A stretch of 35,399 bases of DNA from Oscillospiraceae bacterium (GCA_015066325.1 SVOP01000007.1:1-35399), one strand, 5' to 3'; shown: positions 1 through 8,127, counted from the stretch's first letter. Translations and numbers: made by a program. Notes: a model not told the origin generated them from the sequence alone.

Positions 1-310
1 TGCCGTTGAAGTAAGCATTGAAATTGCCGTCTTCATCTTCAGTACCTGCGGCACCTGCCCCAACAACTGTAAGAACTGCGGGATCAAAAGAGAAATAGAG
101 GTTAACACCTGTGAGTTTTGTAACAGCAGGAACTTTAACTGCAACAGTGAAGGTTGTTTTGGTAACAACATCTGTTCCTGTGTTGCTGCTATCATATTTG
201 CCTTCCATAACTCTTGTAGCGAGCCCGGGGTCAGCAGCTGCCAAACTCATCGGTGCAAGATTGATGCAGATGAGCAGAGCAGAAAGAAAAATCGCAAGAA
301 TTTTTTTCAT
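1..310 (-). CDS. Secreted cohesin-domain-like protein (5' part only)
   Basis: The first 103 codons of a minus-strand gene whose 3' part lies beyond the left edge. ATG is at 310-308, preceded by a GGAAG ribosome binding site. The protein opens with a signal peptide (MKKILAIFLSALLICINLAP, cleavage likely near an Ala-Ala-Ala stretch at about residue 26). The mature part reads as beta-strand-rich sequence with the pattern KLTGVNLYFSFDPAVLTVVG, which resembles the start of cohesin-type or related extracellular Ig-like domains, where a strand is followed by a Phe-Asp-Pro turn and a short hydrophobic strand. I infer an exported, probably cell-surface protein. Partner and full domain content cannot be seen. 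A good sigma-A promoter lies about 90 bases upstream, so it appears to be transcribed alone or as a first gene. Confidence 0.7.
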   Translation of the reverse strand, partial: MKKILAIFLSALLICINLAPMSLAAADPGLATRVMEGKYDSSNTGTDVVTKTTFTVAVKVPAVTKLTGVNLYFSFDPAVLTVVGAGAAGTEDEDGNFNAYFNG

Positions 311-396
311 TAATATCTTCCTTTACTTGAAATTGAGGAAAAATCCTCTTGCCGCAAAAGTGCGCATAGATATAGCATCACTTATAGCCTGCATTG

Positions 397-425
397 ATTA
401 TATTACAAACGGCGCGCAAAGTCAA
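397..425 (-). promoter_or_regulatory. Sigma-A-type promoter for the cohesin-like gene
   Basis: On the minus strand TTGACT (425-420) is followed after 17 bases by TATAAT (402-397). Spacing and hexamers are near consensus. The start codon of the exported protein is at 310, leaving a leader of about 80 bases. Confidence 0.7.
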
Positions 426-577
426 TAGATATTTTCCATTTATATAAGAAAAAAACACAACTTATTTCACTACACAAACAGCAGAAAACCCTTGTCCCAC
501 AAAGGATTTCTGACCATTCCGTCATTTTACACAAAATAACGAAGTGTTTTTGTACAAAGTAAAATCCACCAATATGT

Positions 578-795
578 AAGAGTATCGCAACATTTATCAT
601 CCCTGTTCCATCTTTGATGGAATAGGGAGGGTGAGCGTTTGTGACCGCGTCCTGTGGACGATGAAGGGAACAAAAAGCTCTGGGCGCAATAAGGAGTATT
701 GCGAAGTGAATAGCGAGCAAGACGACTATATTGCAACCGGTTGACCGCGTTAGCGGTGGTGGGTCGCCCCGTAAAGATTACCCTTTGCCGATGAG
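578..795 (+). repeat. Structured intergenic repeat, type A long form (copy 1)
   Basis: Starts with AAGAGTATCGCAAC and carries the constant blocks ATCATCCCT, AGGGAGGG, GGTGGTGGGTCGCCCC and GTAAAG. Between these lie hairpins: CCCT-TTCCATC pairing with GATGGAA-AGGG, CGTCC-TGT-GGACG, GCAATA pairing with TATTGC, and ACCGCG pairing with CGGT. The copy at 8128-8361 keeps the same frame with different stem bases. Short ORFs across it look like by-products of the repeat and are not called. Confidence 0.75.
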
Positions 796-855
796 AGTAA
801 TACTAAGTAAAAAAATTATTAATTCTTCTCATCAACGATGTAAAAAGGAAGCGTG

Positions 856-989
856 GCAACCCACCACCATTCCGCCCGAACACAAAACAAATGGAAGCAT
901 ATTCTCCCGAAATACACTTCCACAAAAAGGTTATTTTTTCAAGAATGGTCCCCCCTCCCTATCCGCCAAGGCGGACAGGGATGATAGGA
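856..989 (-). repeat. Structured intergenic repeat, type B (copy 1, reverse)
   Basis: Read on the minus strand it has ATCATCCCT, a variable stem (TCCGCC pairing with GGCGGA), AGGGAGGGGGGACC, then ATTCTT, an inner stem TGGAAG/CTTCCA around TTTCGGG, then GGGCGGAATGGTGG. It faces the type A copy at 578-795, and the two together form a large inverted composite filling most of the 311-1029 gap. Confidence 0.7.
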
Positions 990-1029
990 TTTGTGCTATT
1001 TTTACTTCTTTGCGAAGCTTAATTCCGTA

Positions 1030-3333
1030 TTAAGAATTACGCATTATTAATTCTAATTCATTTATATCTCCATTAAACTTATCAATTGACCCGAATATTC
1101 TATCAATCCATTCCGCTTTCCGCACTCCGTATTCCGAATTCTCTTTGGCGGGAAGAAGGAATACACCAATCGAACAGCTCTCCTCTATTTTTTCGGGAAT
1201 CATTTTAACTGCTCTGCCGTTAATTGAGCGTTTAGTAAATTTACATTTTCTGTCGCAGTATCCGCAAATCCATTCACTATCTTCAAAAGGTAATGGCGGG
1301 TTTTTAAGAGTGGGCACTTTTGTTGTTAGTGCGCCTGTGGGGCAGACATTCACGCAAGCACCGCAGGAAACGCATTTGCTTTCACCCAAAGGTAAATCAA
1401 AAGCGCTTAAGGGCAATGTACCGAAGCCTCTTCCGAAAAGTCCGAGATTTTCAGTACCGCTTATTTCCTTGCAAGCCCTTACACACTGACCGCAAAGAAT
1501 GCATTTATTATTATCACGTACAATAAAAGGATGGCTTTTATCCTTGGTGTACTGCCTTGTTTTGCCATAGATACCCGAAGCGAAAGCATCATAATCTCTG
1601 GCATAGGGCAAAAGCTCACAGGAATAAACCGCGGAGCAACCGCATTCAAGGCACCTCTCTGCCTCTTTCATTGCCTCTTCTTTTGTAAATGTGAAAGCTG
1701 CCTCGCTGAAATTCTTATTTCTGATATTTGCATCAACAAGCTTTATTTCAGCTCTGTCAATTTGTGGCATTCCCTTTAAAACTTCAGGGTTAAAATTCTT
1801 ATTCACGGAGTAATCAGGTAATTCGGGCGGAACGCTCACACCCTTGAACCAGCAGTCAATACTTCTTGCAGCATATTTGCCGCCTGCAATTGCTCTGATT
1901 GCTATATCAGGACCTTTATTAATAACATCACCTGCAGCAAAAACTCCCTCAACAGATGTCATAAATGTTGTTTCGTCAACAGCAATTGTTGATTTTTTCG
2001 TTAATTCAACGCTATCAATATCACTGCCGACAACCTTCTGACCAATAGCAGAAATTACGGAATCACACTCTAAAAGCTCTGTTGCACCCTCAATGGCAAC
2101 GGGGCTTCTTCTGCCACTGGCATCAGGCTCGCCCAGCTCCATTTTCTGCAAGTTGATTCCTGTAACCTTACCGTTTTCGCTTATAACCTCAACAGGTGCG
2201 CAAAGGAATCTGAACTGCACACCCTCTGCCCTTGCATCACGGATTTCATCGGGCTCAGCAGGCATTTCATTTTCGGTACGGCGGTAAACGAGGGTAACCT
2301 CCTCAGCACCAAGGCGGACTGCAGTACGAACTGCGTCAATAGCGGTGTTACCTCCACCCACAACACATACCTTTTTGCCTAAATCAACCTTTTCGCCCTT
2401 TGTAACCTTATAAAGCACATCAATACCACCGAAAACGCCTTCTGCATCTTCACCGGGGCATCTCATAGAGGATGCACTCCATGCACCGATTGCCACGAAA
2501 ACTGCATCAAAATCACTCTTAAGTGACTGAATGGTAAAATCTCTGCCAAGCCTTTTATTGTAATGGATTTCCACACCCATTTTCTCAATATTTTGAATTT
2601 CTTTATCAAGAATATCTTTAGGTAATCTGTAGGCAGGAATACCGTAGCGAAGCATACCGCCACCGTGGCTTTCTGCTTCAAAAATCTCAACAGAATAGCC
2701 CTTTTTTGCAAGGAAATATGCGCAGGAAAGACCTGCAGGACCTGCACCGATAACAGCAACCCTCTTACCGTTTTTCTCAGCACACTGAGGAATAAAATCC
2801 ATAAAGGAATCTGCCGCAAAGCGCTTTAATGCACAAATGGAAACTGCACCCTCAAGGTGAGCGCGACGGCATTTTTCCTCGCAAGGATGAGGACAAACTC
2901 TGCCGATTGAAGCTGGCAAGGGATTGTCCTCTTTTATAACCTCAAGAGCCTTTTTTTCGTCTCCGTTTGCAATAAGACCAACATAAGCCTGAATATCCTG
3001 ATGAGTAGGGCAAGCCATATAGCAGGGAGCTTTGCAGTCGCCTGCATGGTCGCTCATAATGACAGAAAGTGTCATTTTCCTGCTCTTTTCAAGCTCAGGC
3101 GTGCTTGTAGTTACCTTCATACCCTCGCTAACAGTAGTTGAGCAGGCGCGAAGAGGCTTTCTTATACCCTCAACCTCTACAAGACAAAGACCGCAACCGC
3201 CATAGCTTTCAAGCTCTTTGTTATGGCAAAGGTGGGGAAGATAGATGCCATTTTCTAAAATATTATCAAGAAGAGTTTTTTCTGTGTCAGCAAGATACTC
3301 TTTGCCGTTAATTGTTATTTTAACTTGGCTCAT
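1030..3333 (-). CDS. Electron-bifurcating oxidoreductase, NfnB/GltD-like subunit (StnA-like)
   Basis: A 767-residue multidomain redox protein. Order: N-terminal [2Fe-2S] ferredoxin domain of NuoG type (residues about 1-75, Cys pattern CHNKELESYGGCGLC), a His/Cys cluster region (DHAGDCKAPCYMACP, about 95-110), a GltD/NfnB-like FAD and NAD(P) module (GAGPAGLSCAYFLAKKG and GGGNTAIDAVRTAVRLGAEE), a double [4Fe-4S] ferredoxin domain (CILCGQCVRAC and CVSCGACVNVCP), then a short remnant resembling the first [4Fe-4S] domain of molybdopterin formate dehydrogenases (CGYCDRKC). The ATG overlaps the upstream stop as ATGA. The gene order NuoE-NuoF-this fusion matches the Sporomusa-type Nfn (Stn) transhydrogenase, which couples NADH, NADPH and ferredoxin. 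That assignment is inference from domain content. The hydrogenase H-cluster domain is absent. The last 36 residues are encoded by degenerate 7-base repeats. Confidence 0.85.
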   Translation of the reverse strand: MSQVKITINGKEYLADTEKTLLDNILENGIYLPHLCHNKELESYGGCGLCLVEVEGIRKPLRACSTTVSEGMKVTTSTPELEKSRKMTLSVIMSDHAGDCKAPCYMACPTHQDIQAYVGLIANGDEKKALEVIKEDNPLPASIGRVCPHPCEEKCRRAHLEGAVSICALKRFAADSFMDFIPQCAEKNGKRVAVIGAGPAGLSCAYFLAKKGYSVEIFEAESHGGGMLRYGIPAYRLPKDILDKEIQNIEKMGVEIHYNKRLGRDFTIQSLKSDFDAVFVAIGAWSASSMRCPGEDAEGVFGGIDVLYKVTKGEKVDLGKKVCVVGGGNTAIDAVRTAVRLGAEEVTLVYRRTENEMPAEPDEIRDARAEGVQFRFLCAPVEVISENGKVTGINLQKMELGEPDASGRRSPVAIEGATELLECDSVISAIGQKVVGSDIDSVELTKKSTIAVDETTFMTSVEGVFAAGDVINKGPDIAIRAIAGGKYAARSIDCWFKGVSVPPELPDYSVNKNFNPEVLKGMPQIDRAEIKLVDANIRNKNFSEAAFTFTKEEAMKEAERCLECGCSAVYSCELLPYARDYDAFASGIYGKTRQYTKDKSHPFIVRDNNKCILCGQCVRACKEISGTENLGLFGRGFGTLPLSAFDLPLGESKCVSCGACVNVCPTGALTTKVPTLKNPPLPFEDSEWICGYCDRKCKFTKRSINGRAVKMIPEKIEESCSIGVFLLPAKENSEYGVRKAEWIDRIFGSIDKFNGDINELELIMRNS
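1033..1140 (-). repeat. Decayed heptad array inside the 3' end of the StnA-like gene
   Basis: At 1100-1140 the bases ATTCCGC, TTTCCGC, ACTCCGT, ATTCCGA recur every 7 bases. On the coding strand they give NSEYGVRKAEW, a clear relative of the tail NAECGVRNAE seen elsewhere in this window. The gene then ends IMRNS, encoded by AATAATGCGTAATTC. The array seems to have been absorbed into the reading frame and then mutated. Confidence 0.55.
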
Positions 3334-5087
3334 TCTACACCCTCCCCTGAAAGAATTTCTATTGCACCGAATTTGCAATTTTCAATACATTGACCGCAAC
3401 GAACACAAACTTCATTGTCAATTTTGAAAGGCATTTTAATAACACCGCTTATAGCATTTACAGGACATTTTCTGCTGCAAAGGGAACAACCTTTACACTT
3501 CTCTGCAACTATATTATAGCTAATGAGTGCCGAGCATTTTTTTGCAGGACATTTTTTCTCTTTTATGTGTGCTTCATATTCCTCTCGGAAATATTTTATG
3601 GTAGTCAAAACAGGGTTTGGCGCAGAGTTACCAAGACCGCAGAGTGCACCTGTTTTAATTGCTTCACCAAGTTCAACGAGAGTTTCAATATCACTTTCTT
3701 CACCCTCGCCTTTTACAATTCTCTGAAGAATTTCAAGCATACGTGTTGTACCGATTCTGCAGGGCACGCATTTACCGCAGCTTTCCTTACTTGTGAAATC
3801 CATAAAGAATTTCGCCATATCAACCATACAGGTTTTCTCATCCATAACAATCATACCGCCCGAGCCCATAATAGCCCCTGTTTTTGCGATATTCTCATAG
3901 TCAATGGGAGTATCGAGAAGATTTTTCGGAATACAACCGCCTGAGGGACCACCCATCTGAACAGCTTTAATTTCCGCATCCTCCTTAATACCACCGCAGA
4001 TACCGAAAACGATGTCATTTATAGTAAGACCCATGGGAACTTCCACAAGTCCGCCTCGTTTGACGCGACCTGCAAGGGCAAATACCTTTGTGCCCTTACT
4101 GCCCTCTGTACCCATTTCCGCAAATTTTTCGCCACCGTTTTCAATAATCCAGCTGACATTTGCAAAGGTTTCAACATTATTGATATTGGTGGGCTTCTTT
4201 CTGAAGCCCTTCTGAGCAGGGAATGGAGGTTTAGTAATGGGCATACCTCTGTTACCGCCCAAGGATGCAAGAAGAGCAGTTTCCTCTCCGCAAACGAACG
4301 CACCTGCACCCATCATTATACGGAAATCGAAGCTGAAGCTACTACCAAAAATATTTTCACCTAAAATACCTTTTTGGCGCATTTCTTCAATAGCTATATT
4401 AAGTCTTTTAACTGCAAGTGGGTATTCGGCACGAACATAGATAATACCCGTTTTCGCACCAACTGCAATACCTGCAATCATCATACCCTCAAGAACTCTG
4501 TGAGGGTCGCCCTCGAGAACTGCTCTGTCCATAAATGCACCGGGGTCGCCCTCGTCAGCATTGCAGACAATGTATTTTTCATCACCTGCAGAGTTTTTCG
4601 CAGATTGCCATTTTATATGAGTGGGGAAGCCTGCACCGCCACGACCGCGCAAGCCTGATTTTTTTATTTCTTCAATTATGCCCTCAGCACCCAATTCAAG
4701 TGCCTTTTTAAGAGCGGTGTAACCGCCGTTTTCTATGTAAGATTCAATACTTTCGGGGTCAATTTTACCGCAACCGGAAAGAACAATCCTATTTTGTCCG
4801 TTAAGAAAATTAAGCTCCTCTTCTGTGAGTCGGTTTTCTTCCATAAGTGAGCCATTTTTAGCGGAAGTACCAAGAGCAATTGCAGATTTTTCATCAAGGC
4901 GTCCGTAAAGAATGCTCTCACCACTGTCGCAAATAACCTCAACAATCGGCTCTGCAAAGCAAAGTCCGTTACAGCCAACCTTTTCAACCTTGAATTCTGT
5001 ATTTTGGAATACAGCTTCAAGAGCCTTAAGAACATCCTTTGCACCTGAAGCAATACCACAAGAGCCGTAGCCTAAAAGAAATCTCAT
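3330..5087 (-). CDS. NuoF/HydB-like NADH-binding flavoprotein subunit (StnB-like)
   Basis: A 585-residue subunit binding NAD(H), FMN and several iron-sulfur clusters. An N-terminal thioredoxin-like [2Fe-2S]-type domain (about 1-80) keeps only some Cys. The FMN/NADH core follows, with GRGGAGFPTHIKW (about 150) and CNADEGDPGAFMDR. The NuoF [4Fe-4S] motif is ESCGKCVPCRIGTTRM (about 435), and a C-terminal 2x[4Fe-4S] ferredoxin domain has CKGCSLCSRKCP and CVRCGQCIENC. This layout is that of HydB/HymB/HndC/StnB rather than respiratory NuoF, which lacks the C-terminal ferredoxin. It overlaps both neighbours by 4 bases (ATGA), indicating translational coupling in one operon. The likely job is to pass electrons between NADH and the NfnB-like subunit and ferredoxin in the cytoplasm. 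Confidence 0.9.
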   Translation of the reverse strand: MRFLLGYGSCGIASGAKDVLKALEAVFQNTEFKVEKVGCNGLCFAEPIVEVICDSGESILYGRLDEKSAIALGTSAKNGSLMEENRLTEEELNFLNGQNRIVLSGCGKIDPESIESYIENGGYTALKKALELGAEGIIEEIKKSGLRGRGGAGFPTHIKWQSAKNSAGDEKYIVCNADEGDPGAFMDRAVLEGDPHRVLEGMMIAGIAVGAKTGIIYVRAEYPLAVKRLNIAIEEMRQKGILGENIFGSSFSFDFRIMMGAGAFVCGEETALLASLGGNRGMPITKPPFPAQKGFRKKPTNINNVETFANVSWIIENGGEKFAEMGTEGSKGTKVFALAGRVKRGGLVEVPMGLTINDIVFGICGGIKEDAEIKAVQMGGPSGGCIPKNLLDTPIDYENIAKTGAIMGSGGMIVMDEKTCMVDMAKFFMDFTSKESCGKCVPCRIGTTRMLEILQRIVKGEGEESDIETLVELGEAIKTGALCGLGNSAPNPVLTTIKYFREEYEAHIKEKKCPAKKCSALISYNIVAEKCKGCSLCSRKCPVNAISGVIKMPFKIDNEVCVRCGQCIENCKFGAIEILSGEGVE

Positions 5088-5575
5088 TTCTTTTCCTCCT
5101 CTCTTATGGAATTGATGATATCAGTTACCATATCGGGAGTAAGCTTACCGTAAGCGGTGTCGTTAATCATCATAGCCGGAGAAATACTGCAGCAGCCAAG
5201 GCATGCAACCTCTTCCCAGGAGAAAAGACCGTCATCGGTTACATCCCCTGCTTCAATGCCTAAAACACGCTTCACTGTATCACCAACCCGCTCTGCACCG
5301 TTAACGTGACAGGCAGTACCCATACAAACCATAATTCTGTATTTACCAACGGGCTTAAGGCGGAAGCCTGCATAGAACGAGGCAACGCCCATAATTCTTG
5401 CAGAGGGAATCCCGCTTTTTTCTGTTATGTATTCTACGCTTTCTCTTGAAATATAGCCGTCAACAGCCTGAACATCCTGAAGAACTGCAATAAGGCTTTC
5501 CTCGGGATTTTCATATTTCAGAAGTATCTCGTCAATCTGGCTTTTAGTAATAGCCACAAAACCATCTCTTTTCAC
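5084..5575 (-). CDS. NuoE/HydC-like [2Fe-2S] subunit (StnC-like)
   Basis: A 163-residue thioredoxin-fold [2Fe-2S] protein of the NuoE / 24 kDa family. The cluster ligands are visible as CMGTACHVNGA (C-x4-C) and CLGCCSISPAMMIND (C-x3-C). An N-terminal helical bundle (about 1-75) includes the typical DVQAVDGYIS and GVASFYAGFRLKP stretches. It is the first gene of the three-gene operon and overlaps the next by ATGA. The start used is GTG at 5575. The ribosome binding site is weak, and a second in-frame GTG six codons later is possible. A promoter is visible directly upstream. Confidence 0.88.
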   Translation of the reverse strand: MKRDGFVAITKSQIDEILLKYENPEESLIAVLQDVQAVDGYISRESVEYITEKSGIPSARIMGVASFYAGFRLKPVGKYRIMVCMGTACHVNGAERVGDTVKRVLGIEAGDVTDDGLFSWEEVACLGCCSISPAMMINDTAYGKLTPDMVTDIINSIREEEKK

Positions 5576-5604
5576 TGATTTAAAAATAAAAATAATTATC
5601 TTTT

Positions 5605-5633
5605 ATTTTACTATAATACGAAAAATGTTGCAA
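5605..5633 (-). promoter_or_regulatory. Promoter for the StnC-StnB-StnA-like operon
   Basis: On the minus strand TTGCAA (5633-5628), 17 bases, then TAAAAT (5610-5605). The leader to the GTG start would be about 25 bases. Confidence 0.55.
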
Positions 5634-5646
5634 TAGAGAATTTTGT

Positions 5647-5748
5647 AAAATTACGAATTAGAAATGAGGAATGAGAAATTAAGGGTCTGCGACGAAATTA
5701 TAATTGGCGTAGCCCATAAATTTCTCATTTCTAATTTGTAATTTTAAA
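5647..5748. repeat. Heptad inverted repeat, GAAATTA/GAAATGA class
   Basis: The left arm (5647-5686) runs GAATTAG AAATGAG GAATGAG AAATTAA with a 7-base period. The right arm (5712-5748) is close to its reverse complement (ATTTCTCATTTCTAATTTG). Related elements are at 26911-27014 and 30786-30919. It lies between two divergent genes and may form a cruciform or a hairpin in RNA. Confidence 0.75.
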
Positions 5749-5781
5749 TTTTATGTGCTAATATGTTTCTCGGTGATAAAA

Positions 5782-6420
5782 ATGAAAGATTATAACTACT
5801 ATTTATTCGACTTTGACGGTACCCTTTGCGATACTACCGAGGGTATTTTCAATTCTATTATTTATTCTCTGGACTGCTACGGCATAAAGGAAACAGACAT
5901 TGAAAAGCTTCATTTCTTTGTTGGCCCTCCCCTTTTTGAAAGCTATAAAACAATTTATAATGTTTCCGATGAGGATGCTCAATGGCTTATTGACAAATAC
6001 CGTGAGCGTTACAGACTCAAAGCGGCGGAAGAGTCCAAAATATATGACGGCATCAAGGAAATGCTTGATAGATTAAAAAAGGACGGCAAAAAAATCGCCG
6101 TTGCATCTTCAAAGCCCATTCACTTTGTAGAAGAAATATCTAAATTTCACGATATTTACAAATACTATGATTTTGTTTCCGCAGAGGATTTCAAAAATAA
6201 CCATTCAAGCAAAAAGGATTTAATCAACGCCTGCCTCGAATTCTTCGGCAATCCCGAAAAAAGTGAAATAATTATGGTTGGTGACCGTTGCTACGATATA
6301 GACGGTGCAAAGGCAGTAGGTCTTGACAGCGCAGGAGCAGTCTATGGCTTCGGAACAGCTGAGGAATTAACCGAATCAGGTGCGACATATCTTCTGAATT
6401 CGCCTGAGGAATTATATTAA
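5782..6420 (+). CDS. HAD-superfamily phosphatase (phosphoglycolate phosphatase-like)
   Basis: A 212-residue haloacid dehalogenase-type hydrolase. Motif I is FDFDGTLCDT near residue 10 with the nucleophile Asp. Motif II is the Ser in KIAVASSKP (about 110), motif III a Lys in HSSKKDLI, and motif IV is MVGDRCYDIDGAKAVG (about 170), giving the two metal-binding Asp. The cap between motifs I and II is the small helical type (C1), as in Gph/PgmB/5'-nucleotidase-like members. Substrate cannot be told. The ATG at 5782 is chosen over an upstream ATG at 5755 because a GGTGA lies 5 bases before it and the protein family begins here. The stop is followed immediately by a GCGGAAT heptad array and then a terminator. 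Confidence 0.85.
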   Translation: MKDYNYYLFDFDGTLCDTTEGIFNSIIYSLDCYGIKETDIEKLHFFVGPPLFESYKTIYNVSDEDAQWLIDKYRERYRLKAAEESKIYDGIKEMLDRLKKDGKKIAVASSKPIHFVEEISKFHDIYKYYDFVSAEDFKNNHSSKKDLINACLEFFGNPEKSEIIMVGDRCYDIDGAKAVGLDSAGAVYGFGTAEELTESGATYLLNSPEELY

Positions 6421-6468
6421 AATGCGGAATGCGGAGTGCGGAATGCGGAGTGCGGAATGAGCTTCGCA
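6421..6468 (+). repeat. Heptad array GCGGAAT/GCGGAGT after the HAD gene
   Basis: Five heptads begin directly after the stop codon TAA (6418-6420): AATGCGG AATGCGG AGTGCGG and so on. They are followed by GAGCTTCGC, a short palindrome-like end that also follows the array at 29246. Orientation is sense relative to the upstream gene. Confidence 0.85.
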
Positions 6469-6484
6469 AAAATAACATAAAAGA

Positions 6485-6534
6485 AACAACGATATTCTGT
6501 TCTTCTATAAGAATGAATATCGTTGTTATTTTTT
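6485..6534. terminator. Bidirectional terminator between HAD and nuclease genes
   Basis: AACAACGATATTC pairs with GAATATCGTTGTT around a 17-base loop and is followed by ATTTTTT. It lies between two convergent genes and overlaps the nuclease stop by two bases. Confidence 0.85.
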
Positions 6535-7633
6535 AAAAACACGTTCCGCAGGTTGTGTAGCCTTGCGAATACAAAGCATCAAGTGAACCGCTGTAGCTTT
6601 CCTTGTTTTTCTCGCTCATTTTATTTATATGATGACAAGAGGTCTTATGAATTTTCTTCGAGTTTGTGTTGAGTACATACTGACCTGTAACAACATTCTG
6701 TTGTTTCGTTGTTTCAACATATTCTTTTGTTGTCTGAACCGCAACAGTCTGTTTTTTGGTAGTTGTGGCACTACTGCCTGAAGCCCAGCTTCTGCCTGTG
6801 GAATAATCAATTTTCACTCCCGGCTGAACATTATAGCAAAAAACATTAAAGCAGATGCCCTCGCCGTCATCCTCAACGGAATAGGCCTCCATCTGCACAC
6901 CCCTTGCCACAAGGTCACTGCCCTCATAAATGGGTGTAACTCTGTATGCAACGTGGTTATTTGTTTCGCGGATGTAGTCGGCAACCATATTTTCAAAGGG
7001 TAGCATCCCCTCTGTATTCATATATCTTGTGCCTGTTATAAGATTTCTCTTATTTGCATTTTCCGCAGACAACTGCCAACCAAGTAAATGGCAACGGTTG
7101 TAAAGATATTTACCCGACACCCAGTCATACTGTGCCTGAACCCAACCGCTTGGCTTAACAGAGCTGATACTGCCCCGTTCTTCGTTAGCAGAGGGCATTA
7201 TTTCTTTTCCGCAGGAGGCAACCGCACCACCGCAACGGCCGAGAGAGTCAAGAGAAGCATAGGTTTCATAGCCCTTAGTTGTCAACTCATACTTGTTAAA
7301 GGATGGGATATTATCATTGATAACAATATAAGGTCTGCCCGAATATTCAGGAATTTTTGATAAATCAGCCTTGCTGTTATCGTCACCAACGCTATCAGGT
7401 TTGTTTACCTTTTCCGTTTCCTTTTCAGTGTTTTTGTCTCCCGACTTTTCGGTTTTCGAATCATCGGAAATATCTTCTTTTTGATCTAAAGTGGTGCTTT
7501 CTTCAGTTATTTCTGCAAATTCCGTTGTGGTTTCAGAATAATTTTCAGAATCACAACCTGCAAAAGCAGAAAACAGAACTGCAAGTAAACAAAGAATTGA
7601 TAAAAGTGATTTCAATTTCTTATTAAATTTCAT
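6533..7633 (-). CDS. Lipoprotein DNA/RNA non-specific endonuclease (NucA/EndA-like)
   Basis: A 366-residue exported nuclease. A lipoprotein signal peptide ends in AFAGC (Cys near residue 27), so the protein is probably anchored to the outer face of the membrane. A Ser/Thr/Glu/Lys-rich linker (about 28-85) precedes the DNA/RNA non-specific endonuclease domain (about 90-275), with YNRCHLLGWQL holding the NRxH form of the catalytic motif and ENANKRNLITGTRYMN the metal-site Asn region. A second linker leads to a C-terminal domain (VLNTNSKKIHKTSCHHINKM to GYTTCGTCF) of about 50 residues with His/Cys spacing of a small metal-binding module. Relatives act in DNA uptake or nutrient scavenging, and role here is inferred. 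The start is ATG 7633, spaced 6 bases from AAGGTG. An ATG at 7639 overlapping the upstream TGA is also possible. Confidence 0.85.
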   Translation of the reverse strand: MKFNKKLKSLLSILCLLAVLFSAFAGCDSENYSETTTEFAEITEESTTLDQKEDISDDSKTEKSGDKNTEKETEKVNKPDSVGDDNSKADLSKIPEYSGRPYIVINDNIPSFNKYELTTKGYETYASLDSLGRCGGAVASCGKEIMPSANEERGSISSVKPSGWVQAQYDWVSGKYLYNRCHLLGWQLSAENANKRNLITGTRYMNTEGMLPFENMVADYIRETNNHVAYRVTPIYEGSDLVARGVQMEAYSVEDDGEGICFNVFCYNVQPGVKIDYSTGRSWASGSSATTTKKQTVAVQTTKEYVETTKQQNVVTGQYVLNTNSKKIHKTSCHHINKMSEKNKESYSGSLDALYSQGYTTCGTCF

Positions 7634-7638
7634 CTTCA

Positions 7639-8040
7639 TCACCTTGAATAAATCTCTAAAGTAATTTTATCGTGGGAATTCCCTTGGAATTCCTCTTTTT
7701 TTATTTTCTTAAAGCCCTCTGCCTTAAAGTCAACATTAAAGAACAAGTCACCGGGGTATTTTCTGTTCCAGTTGAAAATATAAAAGCTCTCAACATTTTC
7801 AGCAGAAATCTCCTTGTCCTCAACAAAGCAAAAATCCCCCTGATTTGCATTATTGAGAAAATCCTCGTCAACAACAATACCTTCAAGGCTTTCAAATTGC
7901 TTTGCAGAATATGAGTTCATCAAAAGCCTTGCACCACTTGAAATTTCAATAATTTTCTCTCTCAGAACTCTGTCCTGGCTCAGCCTTTTTCCGCAGAAAC
8001 TCATTCCGCCGTTTTTATCTATACAAAGTATGATATTCAT
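7639..8040 (-). CDS. Small conserved protein of unknown function, DHFR-like N-terminus
   Basis: A 133-residue protein starting MNIILCIDKNGGMSFCGKRL, with a GGAGTG ribosome binding site 8 bases ahead. The reading frame is open far upstream (to 8337), but that part is repeat sequence and is not used. The opening resembles the first strand and loop of dihydrofolate reductases (IxAxDxNxGIGxxG), and the later IVVDEDF and FYIFNWNR segments would fit alternating strands and helices. At 133 residues it is shorter than a typical DHFR and lacks a convincing active-site Asp/Glu, so I do not assign the enzyme. Its stop codon overlaps the start region of the lipoprotein nuclease, implying co-transcription. 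No signal peptide or membrane segment is present. Confidence 0.6.
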   Translation of the reverse strand: MNIILCIDKNGGMSFCGKRLSQDRVLREKIIEISSGARLLMNSYSAKQFESLEGIVVDEDFLNNANQGDFCFVEDKEISAENVESFYIFNWNRKYPGDLFFNVDFKAEGFKKIKKEEFQGNSHDKITLEIYSR

Positions 8041-8127
8041 ATTTTCACTCCGTTCAAACAAGGTGCCACAAGCCAGATGTTTAGGGGACGAATTCATCTG
8101 TTCTGCAGAATATTTCCTAAATAAAAT

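Noticed and set aside
403-1033. Short ORFs of 69-105 codons across the 311-1029 gap on both strands
   Set aside because: They follow the hairpins of the structured repeats, have low-complexity translations and no ribosome binding sites, and similar peptides arise at other copies of the same repeat.
3390-3944. 184-codon plus-strand ORF opposite the NuoF-like gene
   Set aside because: It is the antisense shadow of a strongly supported gene, with no ribosome binding site and a Cys/Phe/Asn-rich translation typical of antisense frames.
1030-5575. HydABC-type [FeFe]-hydrogenase operon
   Set aside because: No subunit contains the H-cluster motifs. The large subunit is an NfnB/GltD-type flavoprotein.
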